Shown: piece after piece, positions 13,919-22,753 of the stretch
Layout of the letters: each line of letters starts with the position of its first letter
Position numbering within the stretch: the first letter of the stretch is position 1
DNA from: Leptospira noumeaensis
Lineage (GTDB): Bacteria; Spirochaetota; Leptospiria; Leptospirales; Leptospiraceae
DNA length: 64,000 bases
Assembly (NCBI RefSeq): GCF_004770765.1
Contig: NZ_RQFK01000033.1
Coordinates: 186,001-250,000, forward strand
Direction of reading: 5' to 3'
The notes under the pieces: model-generated
Seen by the model: only the letters and a program-made list of their open reading frames with translations
The model's database searches: none
What the model was told of the DNA's origin: nothing
Made by a program: the position numbers and the translations under genes

Positions 13919-14473
13919 CTATTGTTCCGATTTTACTTGGAGATAATCCAACTCTACAGGAGTGGATCTTCCGAAAATTTCTACACGAACGCGGAGTCTT
14001 CCCTTGTCAGGGAAAATTTCATCCACAAGACCTGTGAAATTAGCAAACGGACCATCTATAATTTTCAATGTTTCGCCCACTTTGAAGAGGAAACGAGGTC
14101 TCGAAACTTCTTCCGATTCCACACTTCCCACATCGCTGAAAAGATTTTTGATCTCATCCAGTGAAAGTGGCTCCGGACCTTTCCCTTTTCCGCCTACAAA
14201 AGTAGACACAGAAGGTAAGTTCTGGATTTTAAATCGAAGGTCATCGGTCATGTTCATCTCAACGAGAACGTAACCCGGCATGAGTTTTTTCTTTGTGACC
14301 TTCTTCTTGCCGTTTTTCATTTCGGCAACTTCCATTGAAGGAATTTTTACCGCGAAAATCTGGTCTTCCAGCTTTTGTTGTTGGACCATCTTCTCAATGT
14401 TTGTCTTCACCTTATTCTCGTGACCGGAATAAGTTTGAAGCACATACCATTTTTTATCTAAAGAATCGCCCAC
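13919..14473 (-). CDS. nusG: Transcription termination/antitermination factor NusG
   Basis: NusG binds the RNA polymerase clamp and couples it to Rho or the ribosome. An N-terminal NGN domain (KKWYVLQTYSGHENKV, then MPGYVLVEM) and a C-terminal KOW domain (VGETLKIIDGPFANFTGLVDEI) are clear. The open frame extends further upstream, but that part overlaps secE in another frame. The GTG at 14471-14473 gives 184 residues, leaves 8 bases after the secE stop, and has a GGTAGGG purine stretch just upstream, so it is preferred. The gene sits between secE and rplK as in most bacteria. Confidence 0.95.
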   Translation of the reverse strand: MGDSLDKKWYVLQTYSGHENKVKTNIEKMVQQQKLEDQIFAVKIPSMEVAEMKNGKKKVTKKKLMPGYVLVEMNMTDDLRFKIQNLPSVSTFVGGKGKGPEPLSLDEIKNLFSDVGSVESEEVSRPRFLFKVGETLKIIDGPFANFTGLVDEIFPDKGRLRVRVEIFGRSTPVELDYLQVKSEQ

Positions 14474-14481
14474 TTCCCTAC

Positions 14482-14670
14482 CTATGTTCCTAATGCCCAG
14501 AACCACTTTAACAGTTTCAGGAATACAAAGTCCGAAGCTGATAAAAATAGGGAAAAGATAAATACTGTAACTAGGACTACAACGGTAGAACTGACTACCT
14601 CTTGGCGCGTTGGCCAATGCACTTTTTCAAGTTCTGCTTTACATTCCTGAATGAAACTCGTAGCTTTCAT
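14482..14670 (-). CDS. secE: Preprotein translocase subunit SecE
   Basis: SecE clamps the SecY protein-conducting channel. This is the short single-membrane-span form of 62 residues: an amphipathic stretch ([20 protein letters not shown]) with the signature KVxWPTRxE, then one transmembrane helix at about 27-50. An AAGGATC ribosome-binding site precedes the ATG. It follows tRNA-Trp by about 41 bases and precedes nusG by 8. Confidence 0.96.
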   Translation of the reverse strand: MKATSFIQECKAELEKVHWPTRQEVVSSTVVVLVTVFIFSLFLSASDFVFLKLLKWFWALGT

Positions 14671-14711
14671 TGATCCTTGTCCTGTTCTCTAATTCTATAT
14701 ATTCTGTAGTC

Positions 14712-14785
<74 letters not shown>

Positions 14786-14791
14786 AAAACA

Positions 14792-14865
<74 letters not shown>

Positions 14866-14912
14866 AACGTTTCCCACCCAAGCGCGGGTTTCCAAGCGAG
14901 GCTAGGTTTTTT

Positions 14913-14942
14913 ACACTATTTTAAATGAGGCTCTTTGGTCAA
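14913..14942 (-). promoter_or_regulatory. Predicted sigma70 promoter for tRNA-Thr/tRNA-Trp/secE operon
   Basis: On the minus strand TTGACC (14937-14942) is an almost consensus -35. After 18 bases, TAGTGT (14913-14918) is a weak -10. Initiation would fall about 40-45 bases before tRNA-Thr. No other gene intervenes, so this would drive the whole downstream block. Confidence 0.5.
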
Positions 14943-15078
14943 TGGAAAATGAGTTTATTTCCTGGAAATGGTAAAAAAACAGGAAAAATACTGAATTTCC
15001 CTTGAGATTTTAGTTGTGGATTTCCCGGTTCGATAATAGAACCATGTGGGATAAGTCCCCCACTTTAAGGAATGATTC

Positions 15079-15771
15079 GTGGCGAAACCTTTTGTAGAAT
15101 TAGAAACACAAATTCCCGATTTAGTAAAGGCAAAATCCAAAATTGTCGTAAGGTCTTCCCGGATGAATCGCCAACTCGAGCAATATGTTTTAGGCCTCAT
15201 CACAAATATCCTTTCGGAAGTGGGACAATCTCAATTTGTGGAGATGCTTTATACAATCTCCAAAGAACTCACCATCAACGGAATCAAAGCCAATCAAAAA
15301 CGTGTGTTTTTTGAAGACGAGGGTCTAGACATTACTGACGAAAACGACTACCTCCAGGGAATTAAAGACTATTCTAAAAAGTTTTCAGAAAAGATGGCTG
15401 ATGAATATGGAAAACGTTGCCTTGCCCGCGGAGTCTACGTTCAAATTAAATTCCATTACTGCTTAGATGGTCTTCTTGTCGAAGTGACAAACAACACACC
15501 TGTCATCAAAACCGAAGAAGTTCGGATGCGAGAGAAAATGAAAAAGTCCATGGGATACAACGACATTGCCGAATTCTATATGGACAATATGGACAATACG
15601 GAAGGTGCAGGCCTTGGGATTGCTCTCATCATGATCCTACTCAAAAACGAAGGGGTTGACCCCAACCTATTTCGCATCATCACTCATGGAGACCGCACTG
15701 TCGCTCGAGTGGAAATTCCATTTAACGATAATTATGTGTCATTTCGAAGTGCCGAACTAGCAGAAATTTAA
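15079..15771 (+). CDS. GHKL-fold ATPase (histidine-kinase-like), orphan
   Basis: This 230-residue soluble protein resembles the ATP-binding domain of histidine kinases. An N-box lies at 62-71 (KELTINGIKA), a degenerate G1 region near 136-141 (VTNNTP), and a glycine-rich G2 lid at 175-183 (EGAGLGIAL). There is no transmembrane segment, HAMP, sensor or phosphoacceptor-His domain, and no response regulator nearby. It could be an anti-sigma/serine-kinase-like switch protein or an ATPase partner in a signalling complex. The start is GTG at 15079, supported by AAGGA 7 bases upstream. It is divergent from the tRNA-secE-nusG operon. Confidence 0.7.
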   Translation: MAKPFVELETQIPDLVKAKSKIVVRSSRMNRQLEQYVLGLITNILSEVGQSQFVEMLYTISKELTINGIKANQKRVFFEDEGLDITDENDYLQGIKDYSKKFSEKMADEYGKRCLARGVYVQIKFHYCLDGLLVEVTNNTPVIKTEEVRMREKMKKSMGYNDIAEFYMDNMDNTEGAGLGIALIMILLKNEGVDPNLFRIITHGDRTVARVEIPFNDNYVSFRSAELAEI

Positions 15772-15844
15772 TTCGTTAATCCCTTAGGCTCTACTCACAT
15801 AGATTTTTATCGACCTTGTGTCCGCCATTTTTACACTGGTGGAC

Positions 15845-16612
15845 ATGGAATTAAAAGGTGCAAACATTCTCGTCACCGGATCTGCCGGTGGCCTCGGAAA
15901 AGCAATGGCTTACCGTTTAGGTAAATCAGGTGCCAATATCATTCTCTCAGACATCCAAAAAGACAAATTGGACGAAACGGTAGCTCTCTTTCAAAAAGAA
16001 GGAATCAAAACCACTGGCGTTGTGGCAAACGTAGCCAAAGAAGAAGACAGCATCCGTCTCATCGAAGAAGCGGCCGCTTTCCAAGGCAGTTTGGATGTTG
16101 CTATCTTAAATGCAGGAATTTTACGTGATGGCCTACTCATCCGGGTCGACAAAGAAACGGGAAAGGTAAAAGGCAAAATGGGTCTCGACCAATGGCAATC
16201 AGTCATTGACGTAAACTTAACGGGTGTCTTTCTTACCGGACGCGAAGCCGCGGCCAAGATGGTTGAACAAAAGAAGGGAGTGATCATTCCCATTGCCTCC
16301 GTTGCTATGCACGGAAACTCAGGCCAAACGAATTATAGCGCTGCCAAAGCAGGTGTTGCGGCTATGACTGTGACCTGGTCGAAGGAACTCGCTAAGTTTG
16401 GAATCCGAGTGGCTGGGATTGCACCAGGGTTTATTGGAACTGAAATGGTTCTAAAAGACATGAACCCAGAAGCTCTTTCAAAATGGAAATCCATCATTCC
16501 CGTGGGAAGGCTCGGGGAACCTGATGAAATTGCATCTACTGCCGAGTTTATCATTTCCAATGATTTAGTAACTGGAGTGGTTCTAGAAATTTCTGGTGGG
16601 GTTCGAATCTAA
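15845..16612 (+). CDS. Short-chain dehydrogenase/reductase (FabG-like)
   Basis: This is an NAD(P)-dependent oxidoreductase of the classical SDR family, 255 residues from the preferred ATG. It has the cofactor motif TGSAGGLG at 11-18, NAG at 89-91, and the catalytic Ser152, Tyr164 and Lys168 (YSAAK). The C-terminal APGFIGTEM and SGGVRI segments are FabG-like. The frame is open 27 bases further upstream to a GTG, but TGGTGG just before the ATG at 15845 supports the shorter form. The substrate cannot be told: fatty-acid beta-ketoacyl reduction or hydroxyacyl/steroid-like substrates are possible. A GC-rich hairpin follows it. Confidence 0.88.
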   Translation: MELKGANILVTGSAGGLGKAMAYRLGKSGANIILSDIQKDKLDETVALFQKEGIKTTGVVANVAKEEDSIRLIEEAAAFQGSLDVAILNAGILRDGLLIRVDKETGKVKGKMGLDQWQSVIDVNLTGVFLTGREAAAKMVEQKKGVIIPIASVAMHGNSGQTNYSAAKAGVAAMTVTWSKELAKFGIRVAGIAPGFIGTEMVLKDMNPEALSKWKSIIPVGRLGEPDEIASTAEFIISNDLVTGVVLEISGGVRI

Positions 16613-16629
16613 CTTCGATTAATGCCTAC

Positions 16630-16660
16630 CCTACCCTCGACAAAACATCGCGAGGGTAGG
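16630..16660 (+). terminator. Hairpin after the SDR gene
   Basis: A perfect 10-bp stem (CCTACCCTCG / CGAGGGTAGG, 11-base loop) begins 17 bases after the SDR stop codon. The tract after it is AACCCTATTT, so the U-run is poor. It is probably the transcript end for the SDR gene. Confidence 0.55.
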
Positions 16661-16762
16661 AACCCTATTTCCCAATTCTTGTCATTTTTTTTACAAACGA
16701 AAAAAATTTCGTAGGTAAATACAATACATATTCGTCATAAGGATATAACGGAACTCTTACTG

Positions 16763-17062
16763 ATGAAAATAAAAACAGAACTCACCAAACAACAATTGGA
16801 ACAAGCGATCAAAGGAATTCAAGGGATAGCCCACCCGATTCGCCTTTTGATTCTTTATACTTTAGCGAAAGAAGAAAAAACGGTAGGTCAGCTTGTCGAA
16901 TTGTTAGGAACCAGCCAATCAGCGGCATCCCAACACCTAAGTAAGATGAAAAATAACGGAATTTTAGAGTCTCGTAAATCATCGAACCAAGTGTTCTATA
17001 GTTTGAAAGATCCTAAGTTCAAAGATCTGATCCAAACCATTGTAAAAGTGTACAGAAAGTAA
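16763..17062 (+). CDS. ArsR-family winged-helix transcriptional regulator
   Basis: This small (99 residue) DNA-binding protein has the ArsR/SmtB fold. It has a helix region AHPIRLLILYTLAKEEKTVGQL, a recognition helix in TSQSAASQHLSKMKNNGI, and a wing (LESRKSSNQVFYSL). The cysteine motif that binds metal in many ArsR proteins is absent, so its signal is probably not a soft metal through that site. An AT-rich upstream stretch holds TACAAT at 16720-16725 as a possible -10. It ends 3 bases from the convergent hldD and has no obvious operon partner. Confidence 0.85.
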   Translation: MKIKTELTKQQLEQAIKGIQGIAHPIRLLILYTLAKEEKTVGQLVELLGTSQSAASQHLSKMKNNGILESRKSSNQVFYSLKDPKFKDLIQTIVKVYRK

Positions 17063-17065
17063 ACA

Positions 17066-18037
17066 TCAGTTCTTTTCCTCTAATAGGAAATGGATGTATT
17101 CAGCAACGGCATCCCTGAGGTTTGTATAACCGAAGGGATATCCTGTTTGGGTGATCTTTTCCATCTCCGCACAGGTATAGTATTGGTATTTGCCCTTTAA
17201 CGAATCTGGCATTTCCACATATTCAATATTGACCGGTTTGTCCATCGAAGCGAACAAAGCGTTCGCCAAATCGTTCCAAGTTTCCGCAATCCCCCGCCCC
17301 ACATTGTACAATCCGTACTTTCGTTCAGAAAGTAAATAAATGCTGATTTTACTCGCATCCTTGACATAAAGAAAGTCCCTTTTTTGTTCCCCGTCTTTGT
17401 ATTCTGGTTTATAAGATTTGAATAATTTTAACTTCCCTGTGTCACGGATTTGTTCGTAACCTTTTAAAACTAGACTCCTCATTTCTCCCTTATGGGCTTC
17501 CCCGTATCCAAAAACATTGAAGTATTTGAGTCCAACGAGTTTGTCAGCGATCCCTATTTTTTTGGCATAAAGATCGAAGAGTTGTTTGGAATACCCATAC
17601 ATGTTTAAAGGTTTAAGATTTTCGATTGGGGCATTGTCATTGTATCCAAATTCTCCTTCCCCATAAGTGGCCGCACTGGAGGCATAGAGGAAAGGTATGT
17701 TTTTTGCGACTGCAAACTCGGCCAATTTTTTCGTATAATGAAAGTTATTTTGCATCAGATAGGTGGCATCCTTTTCTGTGGTAGCGGAACAAGCACCTAA
17801 ATGGTAAATTTCAGAAATCTCATTTAAGATTGAATTTCCCACATCGAACATAGATTCGAATTTATCTTTTTCATAATAATCTAAGAAAAAATTCCTTTGT
17901 AGGTTTTTCCATTTCTCTGTGGTTCCTAAATGATCAACAACCAAGATATCGGTATTTCCATTCTGATTTAAGTCTTCAATGATTTGTGATCCGATGAGGC
18001 CTGCGCCTCCAGTGACGAGAGTTAGTTTTTTTGCCAT
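17066..18037 (-). CDS. hldD: ADP-L-glycero-D-manno-heptose 6-epimerase
   Basis: HldD epimerises ADP-D-glycero-manno-heptose to the L-glycero form used in the LPS inner core. The 323-residue extended SDR has the NAD(P) motif TGGAGLIGS near 9-17. It also has the HldD-typical segments HLGACSATTE, FLYASSAATYG, catalytic YGYSK (Tyr147, Lys151), KYFNVFGYGEAHKG and LKGKYQYYT. Length and motif order match the E. coli enzyme (310) closely. It stands alone on the minus strand at the edge of the polysaccharide region, and other heptose pathway genes are not in the window. Confidence 0.93.
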   Translation of the reverse strand: MAKKLTLVTGGAGLIGSQIIEDLNQNGNTDILVVDHLGTTEKWKNLQRNFFLDYYEKDKFESMFDVGNSILNEISEIYHLGACSATTEKDATYLMQNNFHYTKKLAEFAVAKNIPFLYASSAATYGEGEFGYNDNAPIENLKPLNMYGYSKQLFDLYAKKIGIADKLVGLKYFNVFGYGEAHKGEMRSLVLKGYEQIRDTGKLKLFKSYKPEYKDGEQKRDFLYVKDASKISIYLLSERKYGLYNVGRGIAETWNDLANALFASMDKPVNIEYVEMPDSLKGKYQYYTCAEMEKITQTGYPFGYTNLRDAVAEYIHFLLEEKN

Positions 18038-18160
18038 TGGTTTCGTTTTAGTTTTTTATACCCAGGGATTCTTTCTATACACTTTTTTACAAACACAAAG
18101 AAAACCAAATCCATTCCTAATGGAATTTGATGAGAGGATTGCCGATTCCATCAGAGACTA

Positions 18161-19933
18161 TCAGATAGAATCGATGATCCGTCCAAATTTTTCATTCACT
18201 TGTTTCACTGTTTCCGAAAGAGGAAGTAGGACTTCAGGAATCCAAGGTTTCATCCGGCAATCAAATACAATAGGAACTTGGTATGCGATATGGTTCTGTT
18301 TGGTTTCTGTTCTTGCATAAACATCGGAGGCCGGCTCCATTCTTGTAAACATGGTCCAAATGAAATCCGAATCTGTTTTGGAAGCATCTTCTGCATCATC
18401 CACAAGAAATACATAATGGAAACTACCGAGATCTTCCTTTAACAAGTGCTGAGCCAATTGGTCGTCTTTTGCAAAAGCTGATCCTTCTACCACAAGCACT
18501 CCAGGTAAAAATACTCTTGGTTTAGTCAATCGTTTGTCTTTAAAATTTCCATTAAACTGTCGGGGAAGATTTGGGAACTTTACAGGTGCATTTGTATCAC
18601 CAATTCCCATCCATAAAAGTTTACTGCCTTTGTTTACAGTTCCACTTGTATAATCTAAAGTATCTTGGCTGATATGACTAAAGATAAAAAAATCAGTTTT
18701 TGGATCACATCTTTCAGTGATGACTTTGAAGGTTTCTGAAAAGTTTTTTAAATTCACTCGTTCGTTTGTAACCAGTAAACATTTTGTGAGAGAAAGTTGT
18801 CCTTCTCCTAAAATGCGAAGAGCGCCCATAAAGGCTTCTCGGAAATACCGTTCCTTTACCACGGCAGCAGCAAGGGAATGGACACCTGATTCTTCGTAGG
18901 CCCAAACACCGAGCACCTGTGGCATCACTAGGGGAAACATAGGAGAAAGTAAATCTTGTAAAAACTCGGCGATGTAATGGTCTTCTTGGGGAGGCCTTCC
19001 TACCACTGTAGCCGCCCAGATCGCATCCTTTCTATGCAAAATATGTTTTAGGTCTAAGTAAGGATAATCGTGTAACAACGAATAGTATCCGTAGTGGTCA
19101 CCAAAAGGGCCTTCTGGTTTTCTTACGTACGGTGGGATGGAACCGATAAGAGCAAAATCGGCATCGGCTACAATGGGATACGGGGAAACCATTTTGTCTT
19201 TTTTCATCCGGAGTTTTTCACCCATAAGAAAGGAGGCAAAAACAAGTTCCGGGATCTCTTCGGGGAGTGGTGCCACAGCAGCGATGGTTAAGGCAGGTGG
19301 TCCACCAATGTAAACATGAGCCGGAAGGGATTCTCCTTTTTTTTCAGCTTCATAATAATGGAACCCACCCCCGCGGTGGATTTGGATGTGCATCCCTACA
19401 GTTTTGTCTTTGAAAAGTTGCACGCGGTACATACCTAAGTTTCCATTTCCCGATTCAGGATGTTGGGTATAAACCAAAGGAAGAGTGACAAAGGCACCAC
19501 CATCCTTCGGCCAAGAAACCACTTGGGGTAACTCAAGCGTGGATGAAACGCTGCCAGAGAGAACTGGGGCCCTTCTCACCTGTTTTAAACCCACTTGGAA
19601 AGGAAGAAGCCCTAGAGAACGTTCCTTCCAGAGTTTCGAGAACCGAGGTGGAAAAATTTCCTTCGCGAGTTTAGCAAGACGTTGGATGGTCGCTACTGGT
19701 TTTGGGCCAAAGGCCAAATGAATTCGTTTTTCAGAGCCGTAAAGATTGGTAGCAACCGGAAACTTTGTCCCTTTGACATTGGTAAAAAGAAGGGCTGGGC
19801 CCTTTTTCGCCACAATTCGCCTCTGGATCTCCGCAAGTTCCAGGTAAGGATCCACGGGATCAGAAATCACACGGAGTTCTCCCTCCGTTTGCAAAAGTCG
19901 GACAAAATCATTGGTAGATCGTAGTGAAACCAT
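18161..19933 (-). CDS. UbiD-family decarboxylase
   Basis: UbiD enzymes use prenylated FMN for reversible decarboxylation of aromatic or unsaturated acids. The 590-residue protein shows the family framework: an N-terminal RVISDPVDPYLELAEI, then a central region with MHIQIHRGGGFHYYEAE and YIGGPPALTIAAVAPLP. The EGPFGDHYGYYS segment contains the conserved Glu, and KPWIPEVLLP lies near the end. It is longer than E. coli UbiD (497). The natural substrate is uncertain; a step in menaquinone formation or aromatic acid metabolism are candidates. It is divergent, 53 bases apart, from the App1-like gene. Confidence 0.85.
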   Translation of the reverse strand: MVSLRSTNDFVRLLQTEGELRVISDPVDPYLELAEIQRRIVAKKGPALLFTNVKGTKFPVATNLYGSEKRIHLAFGPKPVATIQRLAKLAKEIFPPRFSKLWKERSLGLLPFQVGLKQVRRAPVLSGSVSSTLELPQVVSWPKDGGAFVTLPLVYTQHPESGNGNLGMYRVQLFKDKTVGMHIQIHRGGGFHYYEAEKKGESLPAHVYIGGPPALTIAAVAPLPEEIPELVFASFLMGEKLRMKKDKMVSPYPIVADADFALIGSIPPYVRKPEGPFGDHYGYYSLLHDYPYLDLKHILHRKDAIWAATVVGRPPQEDHYIAEFLQDLLSPMFPLVMPQVLGVWAYEESGVHSLAAAVVKERYFREAFMGALRILGEGQLSLTKCLLVTNERVNLKNFSETFKVITERCDPKTDFFIFSHISQDTLDYTSGTVNKGSKLLWMGIGDTNAPVKFPNLPRQFNGNFKDKRLTKPRVFLPGVLVVEGSAFAKDDQLAQHLLKEDLGSFHYVFLVDDAEDASKTDSDFIWTMFTRMEPASDVYARTETKQNHIAYQVPIVFDCRMKPWIPEVLLPLSETVKQVNEKFGRIIDSI

Positions 19934-19986
19934 AAAAAGGAATGGACGGCTCCTCGTTTTCTTAGACTCTTAAGGGCATAAATTCT

Positions 19987-21528
19987 ATGTCCCAAGAACC
20001 AAATACCACACAACCAATCATTACCGATATCAAAAGAATTGCTGTCTGCGGAGGATCTTTAGGAAGAGAGAGGCGCTCGTATGTCCGAGGCCAAGTGGTG
20101 GATGTGGGGATTACCGATCTGATGAAGGCAGAGGGCCTTTGGGATCTAATGACTGGACTTTTTATTGGGGAAGAAACAAAAATCACACCCTTTCTAGATT
20201 TTTCTTTGGCTCCCGTCAGAAAACCAGTATTAAAATTAGAAGTGTATGATGCGAGTGGTGGAAAAATTTACACCTCAGGCAAAATCAAAGCGGATGAAGA
20301 TGGTTTTTTTTCCTGCGAAATCCGAGACAAACTCCCCGTTGGGTTCCATGACTTTCAAGTCATACTCGAAGGCCTGGATAGTTTTCGACAATATTCCAAA
20401 GACTTGGCCCATTTAAATGCCACAGAAGATTCTATTTTGGGAAAAACAACAATTGTTGGAAAAGGAAAACTCCGGATCCTTGCCGAAGACTACAAAGGAA
20501 TGGTGGTGACTTCGGATATTGACCAAACATATTTGGCTACAGACATCCACTCTGGAAAAGGAAAGTTTACTGCTGTCTTTGAGACACCTAACCAAAAACA
20601 GGCGCTGCCCGGTATGCCGGAACTGTACAGAGAACTTCGTGGTTCATTGTCGAATGCTCCTTTGGCATTTATCTCAGCCAGTCCCCATTTTTTTCGTCGC
20701 ACCATGCTTGCCACCATTGCCAAAGATGGAATCCAGATTGAATCTTTGCATTTAAAATATTTAGAAGGAACGATCAAAGGTGTCTTTGATAAAGTGCTTG
20801 GGACAATTTTTAACCCTATCGAATTTTTACAAAATGGATTTAAACCCGCATGGTCTCGAACGAAAAAGTTCTTAGGAGCTTCTTACCAGAGTTTATTTGA
20901 CCAAATGTCTTACAAACTCTCCATCCTACTCTATGACCGCATTTACCTTCCCAAAGATGCAAAAGAAATCCTACTCGGTGACAATACAGAATCCGATTAT
21001 ATGATCTTTACTCTTTACCAAGTCATTTGTATGGGTAAACTCACCGGAGACGAATTAGAAGAATATTTATACAAACTAAACTTTCTTGGTCGGGATGCCA
21101 TCACAAGAGATGCGGCTAAAAAAATTAGACTCCTAGCCGAAGAAATTCATAGAATCCATGGAACCTCTAACCCGGTTTCCTTAAGTCTCATCAACAAAAC
21201 AAACCATGGACCAAGTGAAGCCGATATGCGTGAAAAAGTAAAGGATGCCTTACCTGCGGGAATGTATGAGAACCTTTTTGCCAAGGAACAAGCGTTTTAT
21301 GGAACAGAGGGAGCTTTGGGAATGGGGATCATTTTAGAATCGGAAGGATACTTAACGATCGAACAGATTTTAGCTGTGGTGGCGGGAATGATTGGGAAGG
21401 TGCTTGAGGGGAAACTTGTGGATGAGGGTTTTTTGCTGAAGTTAATGGACGAATTGACCATCCCTAAATCAGCAGAGGGAACTAGGCAAAAACTAAAAGA
21501 AGGTTTAATTTCTGCCTTTAGGTCTTAA
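19987..21528 (+). CDS. App1-like (DUF2183) phosphatase domain protein
   Basis: This 513-residue protein resembles phosphatidate phosphatase App1 and bacterial DUF2183 proteins. It has a beta-rich N-terminal region (about 20-150), then a HAD-type catalytic part opening with SDIDQT (DxDxT at 177-181). It continues with ISASPHFFRR, and a later GDNTESD segment matches the acidic metal-binding motif of the family. The usual family motif reads DIDDT, so Gln replaces an Asp here. A C-terminal region of about 150 residues after the HAD part is of unknown role. It is predicted cytoplasmic. Function in phospholipid turnover is inferred only from the family. Confidence 0.7.
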   Translation: MSQEPNTTQPIITDIKRIAVCGGSLGRERRSYVRGQVVDVGITDLMKAEGLWDLMTGLFIGEETKITPFLDFSLAPVRKPVLKLEVYDASGGKIYTSGKIKADEDGFFSCEIRDKLPVGFHDFQVILEGLDSFRQYSKDLAHLNATEDSILGKTTIVGKGKLRILAEDYKGMVVTSDIDQTYLATDIHSGKGKFTAVFETPNQKQALPGMPELYRELRGSLSNAPLAFISASPHFFRRTMLATIAKDGIQIESLHLKYLEGTIKGVFDKVLGTIFNPIEFLQNGFKPAWSRTKKFLGASYQSLFDQMSYKLSILLYDRIYLPKDAKEILLGDNTESDYMIFTLYQVICMGKLTGDELEEYLYKLNFLGRDAITRDAAKKIRLLAEEIHRIHGTSNPVSLSLINKTNHGPSEADMREKVKDALPAGMYENLFAKEQAFYGTEGALGMGIILESEGYLTIEQILAVVAGMIGKVLEGKLVDEGFLLKLMDELTIPKSAEGTRQKLKEGLISAFRS

Positions 21529-21615
21529 ATCAAAAATACCAATGATCGGATCGTAAAAGACAAACGTTCTGATAAAAATTAAATTATGGTGAAATGAGAA
21601 AAGAAACAAAGGGTT

Positions 21616-22623
21616 TTATCTTTTCGGTTTGGCCGAAGATTTCTCTGTGCGGATACCTTCGGTGAACTCGACTACATAAAGAGGTCGGCCTTTGGACTCT
21701 TCAAAAATACGGGCTACATATTCTCCCAAAATCCCAATCGAAATCAGAATGGATCCACCGATCAAACAAATCAAAGTGACGATGGTGGCCCAACCAGGAT
21801 TATAAACTATCGGCATTTGCAAAATAAAATGTTGGAAGGCTCGGAAGAGCGCATACACCCCTACTGCAAAACCAATCACTGCTACCACAATCCCAAGCCC
21901 TAAACTAAAACGGAGTGGCAAAGGAGAAAAAGAAACCGCGGCATTCATTGCCAATTTTAACATCTTCTGTAACGGGTATTTGGTTTCACCCGCCACTCTC
22001 GGATCCCGATTGTAGTAAACGGGAGTTTGCGGAAATCCAATCCATGCATTCATCCCGCGAAGGAATCTGTGATTTTCACGAAGGCCATTCAATGCATCCA
22101 AACATCTTCTAGAAATCAGGCGAAAATCTCCCGAATCCAAAGGAAGGTCTTTATGAACTAAAATTTTCATCAAACGATAAAAAGCCCAAGCAGTTACTTT
22201 TTTAAAAAATGATTCACCGGAACGAGCTAGTCTCTGCCCGTAAACAACATCATACCCTTCTTCGTATTTTTTTAACATTTCCAGAATGATTTCAGGAGGG
22301 TCTTGCAGGTCGGCATCCATCACAACCACAGCATCACCGCGTGCATGATCCATACCTGCAGTGACAGCAATTTGGTGACCAAAATTTCTAGCTAAGGATA
22401 TAACACGAACACTCGCATCTTCTTTTGCCCATTGCATCAAACCAACGATAGTCAAATCAGAACTTCCATCATTCACCAGTATGATTTCTGTTTTGACTTG
22501 AAACTTTGGGATGGTATCTCTTAACTTTTTTTTTAAAATGTTTAAAACTTCTTCCTCGTTATAACAAGGAATGATTAGGGAGAGAAGATTTGGTTTTTTT
22601 CTGGGGACAAGATAATGATGCAT
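21616..22623 (-). CDS. GT2 polyprenyl-phosphate glycosyltransferase (GtrB/DPM1-like)
   Basis: The first 235 or so residues are a GT-A domain: LLSLIIPCYNEEEVL, VNDGSSD, and a DADLQDPPEI motif with the metal-binding DxD. Two hydrophobic helices follow (about 240-265 and 280-305). That layout (335 residues) is typical of enzymes that load a sugar onto undecaprenyl phosphate at the inner face of the membrane, such as GtrB and ArnC. The product would feed a periplasmic GT-C transferase, and several such proteins are encoded just upstream in the next 9 kb. The donor sugar is unknown. Confidence 0.88.
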   Translation of the reverse strand: MHHYLVPRKKPNLLSLIIPCYNEEEVLNILKKKLRDTIPKFQVKTEIILVNDGSSDLTIVGLMQWAKEDASVRVISLARNFGHQIAVTAGMDHARGDAVVVMDADLQDPPEIILEMLKKYEEGYDVVYGQRLARSGESFFKKVTAWAFYRLMKILVHKDLPLDSGDFRLISRRCLDALNGLRENHRFLRGMNAWIGFPQTPVYYNRDPRVAGETKYPLQKMLKLAMNAAVSFSPLPLRFSLGLGIVVAVIGFAVGVYALFRAFQHFILQMPIVYNPGWATIVTLICLIGGSILISIGILGEYVARIFEESKGRPLYVVEFTEGIRTEKSSAKPKR

Positions 22624-22704
22624 ATTTAAGATATGTTGATTCTTTAAAAGAAATTACGTACTAAAGAGAAAATAAAAGAAAACCTGCCTTTAAGACCACT
22701 ACAA

Positions 22705-22735
22705 TTTGCTTCTGAAATCATTTTTCAGAAGCAAA
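22705..22735 (-). terminator. 13-bp perfect hairpin after a membrane-protein gene
   Basis: TTTGCTTCTGAAA and TTTCAGAAGCAAA form a perfect 13-bp stem around a 5-base loop, 19 bases past the stop codon of the membrane-protein gene ending at 22754. Neither strand has a good U-tract after it. It probably marks the transcript end or stabilises it. Confidence 0.5.
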
Positions 22736-22753
22736 AACTCTGATTTGAAACGG

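Noticed and set aside
13919..14617. Longer nusG frame with 48 extra N-terminal residues
   Set aside because: The extension overlaps the full 3' end of secE in another frame and is not NusG-like. The GTG at 14471-14473 gives a normal protein.
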